Source of the DNA: Stictocephala bisonia | Lineage: Eukaryota; Arthropoda; Insecta; Hemiptera; Membracidae | Direction: 5' to 3' | DNA: 64,000 nt | Assembly: GCA_035578905.1 (NCBI GenBank) | Contig: JAQJVL010000178.1 | Span: 1,000,249-1,064,248, forward strand | Shown here: positions 55,191 through 64,000 of the stretch, piece after piece | How positions within the stretch are numbered: the first letter of the stretch is position 1 | How the letters are laid out: every line of letters begins with the position of its first letter | Position numbers and translations under genes: made by a program | The notes under the pieces: model-generated | Database searches by the model: none | Told to the model about the DNA's origin: nothing | The model's input: only the letters and a program-made list of their open reading frames with translations

Positions 55191-57960
55191 CAACTGCCCT
55201 TTGGTTGAGGGACAGCAGCCACTTAGTCAGTACTCATTTAAACAGCAACATTGCCACCCTCTGCTACAATTATAGGTTGAGGTAAATTTCTATAAATGTA
55301 ATTTGCAATAAAAAAAGAACTGCTGTCTTCTAAAACAGTTCTAGGTTTAGGCACATGGTAACCGTAATTTACTCTGGTTCTAGTGCCATGTTCATGAATA
55401 AGTTTTTCAAATAAGCTATCTTTTTTTATTTTTTTTGTATTCAAGAAGGACTTTTACGTATAGTTTTATCATTGTAAGGACTGGAAATTTGGAATATAAA
55501 AGTTCTGCGGGGTATCTTTAACTTTTTCGTAATATTATTTTAAGAATGGCTCTCTGTGTGACAGCAAGTGGCTCTAATACATAACTGGAGGCTTCTCCCC
55601 ACGCTGTAATACCATACTGCAGTAAAGATTGCACATAAGCATAGTACACAGTCCTAATCTGGCCCACGGTCAAAACCTGTCTAAGCTGTGTAAAGGAATA
55701 AATGAGCTTTCTTAGTTAGTTACTGTTTCACATACTGAACGTGTGGAAGCCTACTGAGTTTATGATAAAAATAACACGCTCAATAGTACCACAGCCAGCA
55801 GACTGCTGTTCAGCACAGGAGTGCATTTTCAGGATCTGAGGACCTGGGCCTAGATTGGTATGAATGTAGATTAGAAAGCATTTAGTTTTTTTTACATTAA
55901 CGGTTAGTGAGTTATGATCAAACCACAACCTAATCTTTGACAAGTCCTCGGAAGCCCTTTCATAATGTGCAGCCAGTAGTGATCACTACTGTATCATCCG
56001 TAAATAGTATTAATTTACTTTGCATGTTAATTTTTGATATATTGTTAATATATATTAGGAACAGAATGGGGCCCAACGTACTTCCTTGGATTACTCCATA
56101 ATTTACCTGTACTGGCTTGCTTTGCATTCCATTAAATGTTGCTACTTGAAAACGATTATTCAGAAAGCTGGAAAACCATTTCAATGAATTACCTTTAATT
56201 CCAATAAAGTTTAATTTTAAAAGTAATTTTGCTCTATCAACGGAATCAAACGCTTAAGCAAGGTCTAAAAGATTTAATAAGATTTTATTTTTTTTCCCAG
56301 TTCTGAAATAATTAATGTATATAGATCGTATAGAGCGTCAGAAGTATTTTTACTACTTCTAAAGCCATATAGTTGGTTTGTTATAATTTTTTTTGTTCAA
56401 GGTATAGTGTTTATTGATTTTTCACACACTTCTCAAGAATTTTAGACATCATTAATAGCAAAGATATGGGCCTGAAATTTGACATTTGTGATTTTGACCC
56501 AGATTTAATAGTTGGTATTACCTTAGAAATTTTTAAGGCAGTCGGAAACTGTCCGCTTTTTATACTTAAATTGATAATGTGTAAGAGAGGTTCAGCCAGA
56601 CTCGCTATGTTGTCCTTAACAATCAGCATTGGTATGTCGTCAATACCCAAGGTGCAGACCTCCCTCTCAGGCTATTAACTACGAGTAAAAGTTTAAGTAC
56701 CAGGCTGAAGGACACAGAGGGTGTTTACGGCGTGGTCAGAGTCTTCTACCTCTGCAGGCCTCCCAGGAACTGAGAGCACCTGCGAGCCGCTCTCCAATAG
56801 AGGAAAAATAATTATTGAAAGGTTTACTTATTTGTTTAGTTTTATCAGGAGTGACGTCATTGCTGTGATCGATATAGGCCTCCACTGGGAAACTATTACC
56901 GCCCGTCGACCAACCTGCTACATCATTGACAACTCCACAGAATTTGGCTGAATTACCTGAGACTTTGTCAATTATATTTTTATAGTACCTGTATTTTAGT
57001 TGCTTTATAAGTGAATTTAACATATTTCTGTATCTAATAAACCTATTTTCCAGGTTTACATGGAAAGGTTGGTTTCTCCGTTGTTTACTCATTTTGTGTC
57101 TAATACGAATTGACTTTATGATTCCTTTTGTGATCCATGGCTTTATTTTAATATATTTTGCTTTATGTGTCTTCAATTCAGTATTTGATGTTAAGGTGTG
57201 TTTTAAAGTGTTCATAAATTTCGTTATTGCTAGATTAACATCGCTTCATTTAAAATACTATCCCACTTGATTTGCTTTAATTCTGTGCTTACAGCTTCAT
57301 AATTAATCTCCTTTATAAAGAAATTTTTCTGATTAGACCGCATTTGGCTGTTAGTATTTCTTATGATCTGTAATAAAACTGGATAGTTGTCGGTAATAGA
57401 AGTTTCTAAAACAACAGAGGTGGCATAAGTATTTTTTGTTAATTTAACAAAAAGCAGGTGATCAGGGCAAGTGTTACTCGCTGGGTGAGTCACTTTGTCC
57501 ATACAAGGAAGGAAGCCTGTATTATAGAGGGCATCTAAATATTTCTCCTGATATGAATGCTGCAAAATATTTAAAGTATCACAGTTCATATCTTTTGCTA
57601 TTGTACATACGCCATTGTTTTGAGTCAAGTCATTGCAAGACTGATCGATTGCGTTGACAAAACGTGGGAGGTTAGAATTAGGGCTATGGTAAACAGCAAG
57701 CAGCCGGTAAGGCAGGCCGGCCCATACAAAGTTCACTGATAAGGAAGTGACCACTCCCCAACGGCACAGCTGACTACACGACGAATTGACGAAACTGTCA
57801 AAACTACAACCCCATCATTATTATTTAAGTTGTTAGTAATCATGCACCTTAAATTATCCCAAGCCTCCGTTAGTATAACACCCAAATTTTTGCTTGCAAT
57901 TTTCTAAAACTACAAAAAATTCATCAATGTTTTTCTCATAACTCTGAATATTTTGGTGAA
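55190..57960 (-). pseudogene. degraded LINE ORF2 (endonuclease and reverse transcriptase)
   Basis: Endonuclease text at 57754-57230 (LLAVYHSPNSNLPRFVNAID, HPASNTCPDHLLF, TSITDNYPVLLQI); linker 57215-56736 (KPWITKGIIKSIRIRHKM, NNYFSSIGERLA). Reverse transcriptase at 56650-55960 (GIDDIPMLIVKDN, VIPTIKSGSKSQMSNFRPIS, QVNYGVIQGSTLGPILFLIYI, LFTDDTVV); thumb 55943-55728; C-terminus 55444-55238 (SSSFFIANYIYRNLPQPI). Frameshifts and stops separate all segments. Clade within the CR1/L2/Jockey assemblage not resolved. Confidence 0.85.
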
Positions 57961-60180
57961 TAACAGTGAATGAAAATTAATTATTATTACTAGGTCTTAC
58001 AAAACTATCTATATTTTTAATATCAGTAATATCATATAATTACTATGCAATCTATGGAACACAGATAATATAATGATTTGATACTCTTACGTGATAAAAT
58101 AAAAACTTAATACAGCTTGAAAATATTTATTAAAATTGGGCTTGCATCCAAATTTGTGGACCCTGATCCAAAATGAGGTTATTATAGGATACCCTATATC
58201 CTTAGAAATAATGGTAATACATACCAGGAAATACAGTATACATAAGCTGTTTAGTGAGAGGTTGCCACAACTTTGAAAAACGCTAGTTCAGACAAAAATG
58301 TACAAATAAACATAGAGTTTATGTTCTATCTGTCTCACTAAGTTCGTATTCTCTATGTATTAGTTGAATGAATTGAAACTTGGCAAAAGTGTTAAGCTAA
58401 TAATAGATATTGCTAACAAAGTATTGATAATTATCATTTTTGGTTTCCAAATGGTATCATTTTATAATGCTCAAAATTGAATAACCTCAAAAATTAAATA
58501 CTGTACAAACCCAAAATAAAATGTACAAGAATAACTTTTTTAATAAAATTCTTTGAAAATCTAATGATTCCTAATTTATTAAAATCTGGTTAAAAAGTTA
58601 GGCTCTTTTCTGTAGTTCAGTTATAAGGTGCTGTGTATCTTAAAAATGTACGCCTAGACGTAAGTAATGTAATTTCATAACTATTGGCCTTCATATCATT
58701 AAGAGCTTTCTTCAAATTGCTCAGTGCCACAGTTTCTACAGAAACCTACCAGTGTACATGATAGAAATCTCACTTGTTTGCTGCAATTTGAATTTTGTGA
58801 AAGTTTGTTATGAAATGTATTAAATATGTATTCTATTGTATCCACAAACATTTCAAAGCACCCCGAACTATTCTTTAGGAAGTTGTAACTCCAATTAAAA
58901 ATTATGAAACTTCCATTCAAAAGAAAAAAACATAAAAAAATATATTTTAAAGGTCATAAAACATGGAGTAAGTGAATTCAATACATTATTTTGAAGCAGT
59001 TTTCAGAAGAAGTTTTACGGAAGAAAAACTCGTTACTATAAAAAAATTCATAAAAATCATGTACTAACATTTATTAGAAAACACAAAATAAATATTATTC
59101 AAAAGATATAATGTACCAAGCAAGTAAGTTTATTTTAAAACATGTTTGTTATTTTTTTGTCCTGTGTGTTGTTAATTAAACCAAAGCAGTCACATATCTC
59201 ACAAGACGTAAGTAAAGCAATTGAAAGCAGCACAGAAGATTGTAATTTTAAATTTCAAATAGAGCTCTATTTTAAATTGCTCTTATACATTTAAAGTAAT
59301 CAGTATCGAAGAACCCAATTCACAATCTAAAAAATCAGTAAAACAAGATTTTTATCAAAATAGGATATAACATTTATTAAGTTGAATAGAACATTTAGAG
59401 ATATTGCAGAAACAATAAAACCTAATATTATTTATTGTTTTGACTGAGCACAAATTTAATGAACATGAAATTGGTGGAACATGAACAGTCAACTTACAAC
59501 CACCGCCGTTGGGGAGCTGAGGTACTACGATAATAGTCATCTGCCTAGCTTTGTTTTACCATATAAGGTGTAGAACTATTATACACGAATAAACATAAAC
59601 AAGTAAATAGTGAAACTCTTAATTTGTTTATTTGAGCTGCTGACATAAAGAAGCATCTAACAATATCATCCTTGAAGTGGCCTGGATAAATTCCATTTGC
59701 ATTCTTGGATCTTCTAAACCCCAAAGTAACTGATCCTACAATCTCTCATCGTGTTTTTAAAATTACACTCTGTTGCCCCAGAACTCATTTCAAGAATGGA
59801 CCCCAAACCTAAACTGCTTGGTTTGCAGGATCCCCCCATACAAAAATGAAAAAATGTTTTGACATTCTACTATCAAAATGGAAATAGAACATAAACTTAC
59901 CTTGTATTCAGACTTCCATTTCAGTAGTATAATTGTTGTCCAATAAAATAATCATGTTGTAAGTTACTTACATATACTTATAACTAAAATGTTGATCTTT
60001 ATATGTATTTTTGTTGTGTCAAATCATTCAAACCTACACTTTTTAACATTTGTATTTGATTCACTAGTACTTTTCACCAACTATTTCTGTTTTTGCTAAT
60101 TTCAATCTTCATTCCACAGCAGAGCATATTTTAACAGATTTTCACTGGGAGATATGAGGGGAGGGGGGAATACACATGGT
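57960..60180. other. AT-rich interval without recognisable genes
   Basis: No open frame beyond about 75 codons, no conserved motif and no tandem repeat seen. Confidence 0.6.
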
Positions 60181-60216
60181 CTTGGATCATTAATTGAATT
60201 CAATTAATGATCCAAG
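60181..60216. repeat. perfect 36-bp palindrome without spacer
   Basis: CTTGGATCATTAATTGAA is followed immediately by its exact reverse complement, centred on GAATTC. The symmetry ends abruptly on both sides apart from a GG/CC pair one base beyond. Confidence 0.97.
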
Positions 60217-61280
60217 GCCCAATTAATAATATTTTTGAAGCCTCAAAACGTGAATTAAATTTTGAGTATATTTAAGATTTTCTTACATATTGTGATTTCT
60301 TAACATATTTATAAGAATATTTTGTTGGGAAACCAAGCATTTGTTGTATTTTAACTTTAATAAAAACTAATTAAGATAGTGTTAATTGTATTTTTACTGT
60401 GGTAGAACGAAATAGTTAAAGTAATAATACAAATTAGTTAGAATAAAACGATTTGCAAACTGCTAAGTGCATATCACTACACTATACATATATGATCTTG
60501 ATCACAACCAAGCAACTCATTAATTCTAACTTTAACGAATCCTTTGTTTGTACTTTTTACAAAGTTTAAAGCGTAATAATTTGCATGAGGCCAAATTTTC
60601 AATTTTGAAAAACATTACTTTAATTCATGATTTTGTCCTTAAAAATTTGCCGGCACCAGTTACCTCCACTGGCTGACAAAATCTCGGAACAAGGCAACAC
60701 TTGTGTCATCCAGCTAACATATGTTCTTTTATGCACTGTTCTACAGTGTCATACATGATGTTTTATATATAAAGTGTTTGTAAATAAAAGGGTCAAATAT
60801 ACAAAAAAATTACAAACTACTGATATACATATATGCATGTATTTTTTCAAAACTAACAATGAAAACTTTACAAAACATGATATTATACGTGGAGTGTGAT
60901 TGGTTGTTACATTACTGACATTTTCTTGACTTTCTCTGTCTACTAACAAATTACATTGTTCTCAAATCTTTGTTTACTCTTAACATTTGTTACTTAATTT
61001 TTGTAAGTGTAATTTACAACCAAGATTGATTTATTTTAGACAATTGATAGACTTACAGTTGGCACATAAATTATGTACGTGAGTTTGAGGGTTGTTTACC
61101 AAGAAACTAAAACTAAACTAAAAAGCTAAAAGGAAAAGAAAAGAAAATTCAGTCACACCAATGTTTTTCTTGATTAATTGTACATAACTATAGATGCATT
61201 TTTAATTTTATTTGAAGTTTTAATAATTGTCATCCTAGTTGCAACAAAAAAGTACAGAAATCTTTACTCATTTTCACACG

Positions 61281-61643
61281 GTATTGTATCACATTCATAT
61301 TTTAATTTATGGTTGACAGGAACGTGTTATAAATTTCAGAATTTTAACTTTAAAAACATTTTCTTATCAATTTCATTGATAATTTACGATAATAAACCAT
61401 TACAAATATAAATCAATTCAAAATCACTGTATGCACTTACGGATATAATCGTAGTGTATCATTACTACTGAAGTTTAAAGGATTACAATGTGACGAAGCA
61501 CTTAATTTTACGATCACTAGAAGCTAAGAACAATTTGTTTCAGGAAATTGATAAGAACATTTTTCTTAAAAAATGTTAAGATTCTGAAATTTATAAAACA
61601 GTCCTGTCAACCATAAATTAAAATATAAATGTGATACAATTAC
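61281..61643. repeat. fold-back repeat with about 95-bp arms
   Basis: Arm 61281-61374 (ATATTTTAATTTATGGTTGA, CAGG, ATAAATTTCAGAAT...) is inverted at 61544-61643 with about 85-90 percent identity by eye. The 170-base loop resembles 40465-40630 (CAAATATAAATCAATTC and following), so the loop belongs to a dispersed repeat. Confidence 0.8.
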
Positions 61644-61805
61644 GGATTTTTGGATAATAGTAGTGTTAAGTTGATTCATAGTAAAAACTAATAAAGTTCT
61701 GGTACATTTTTTGTTCCAGCTATGATAAAAATTACTAAAGGTTAAAATAAAATGTATAGGTGTATATACACACAATTAAATTACGAAAGCAGTGGTGTAA
61801 CTGGA

Positions 61806-61915
61806 ATTTTCAAAGGCCTCTTAGTTTCTTAGTAAACACCTCCACACTCAGGTACACATAATTTTCAAAGGCCTCTTAGTTTCTTAGTAAACACCTCCAC
61901 ACTCGGGTACACATA
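61806..61915. repeat. 55-bp tandem duplication
   Basis: ATTTTCAAAGGCCTCTTAGT begins at 61806 and 61861; the two units differ at one base (CTCAGG versus CTCGGG). Recent duplication. Confidence 0.95.

Positions 61916-64000
<2,085 letters not shown>

Noticed and set aside
59355..59540. Small ORF with a GGG-CKL motif as a possible gene
   Set aside because: 61 residues, no family resemblance, no splice or conservation evidence.

Overview
The window is a eukaryotic, AT-rich, intron- and transposon-dominated stretch with no bacterial-style operons. The transposon families seen (piggyBac, four mariner copies, Tc1-like, pogo-like, hAT-type and Harbinger-type ends, and many APE-type non-LTR retrotransposons with PHD-finger ORF1s) are those of an arthropod, most likely an insect; a hemipteran is a reasonable guess, but that is inference and nothing here proves it. 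Only one short segment (9618-9912) looks like part of a resident cellular gene: an exon with an R3H-like motif ending at a good splice donor.

Layout. 1-2269: piggyBac element with an intact 616-residue transposase, running off the left edge and inserted in the tail of a Tc1-like element. The Tc1 halves (2285-2690 and 6190-6900) are separated by a degraded LINE, which itself carries a TTAA MITE (3157-4178) and a long GA microsatellite. 7520-8110: transposase fragment. 8586-9512: 117-bp tandem array. 9618-9912: R3H-like exon. 10170-11502: complete mariner, dead by one stop codon and one catalytic substitution. 11990-20620: five-level nest (LINE > Harbinger-type element > pogo-type element > PHD-ORF1 LINE > second LINE). 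20850-23910: fold-back element, tRNA-like SINE, LINE endonuclease fragment and a TTAA MITE. 25080-33800: a LINE interrupted by a complete piggyBac element, another LINE and a 319-bp hAT MITE.

34412-35278: deleted mariner. 35589-36655: minisatellites. 37156-42853: second nest (TTAA element > TTAA element > 3.4-kb hAT-type element). 44690-47480: satellite with a 111-bp higher-order unit. 47640-54000: LINE fragments and two mariners, plus a LINE with RNase H and a clean 12-bp target duplication. 55190-57960: degraded LINE. 57960-63590: mostly featureless AT-rich DNA with a perfect 36-bp palindrome and a fold-back repeat. 63595-64000: TC-rich microsatellite.

I found no convincing new multi-gene system. 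What is unusual is structural: exact nesting that gives a relative history of insertion, snap-back inverted duplications inside LINE copies, a higher-order satellite, and several distinct TTAA-flanked terminal-repeat families side by side. Calls rest on reading conserved protein motifs and terminal repeats by eye; clade names within the LINEs are tentative.
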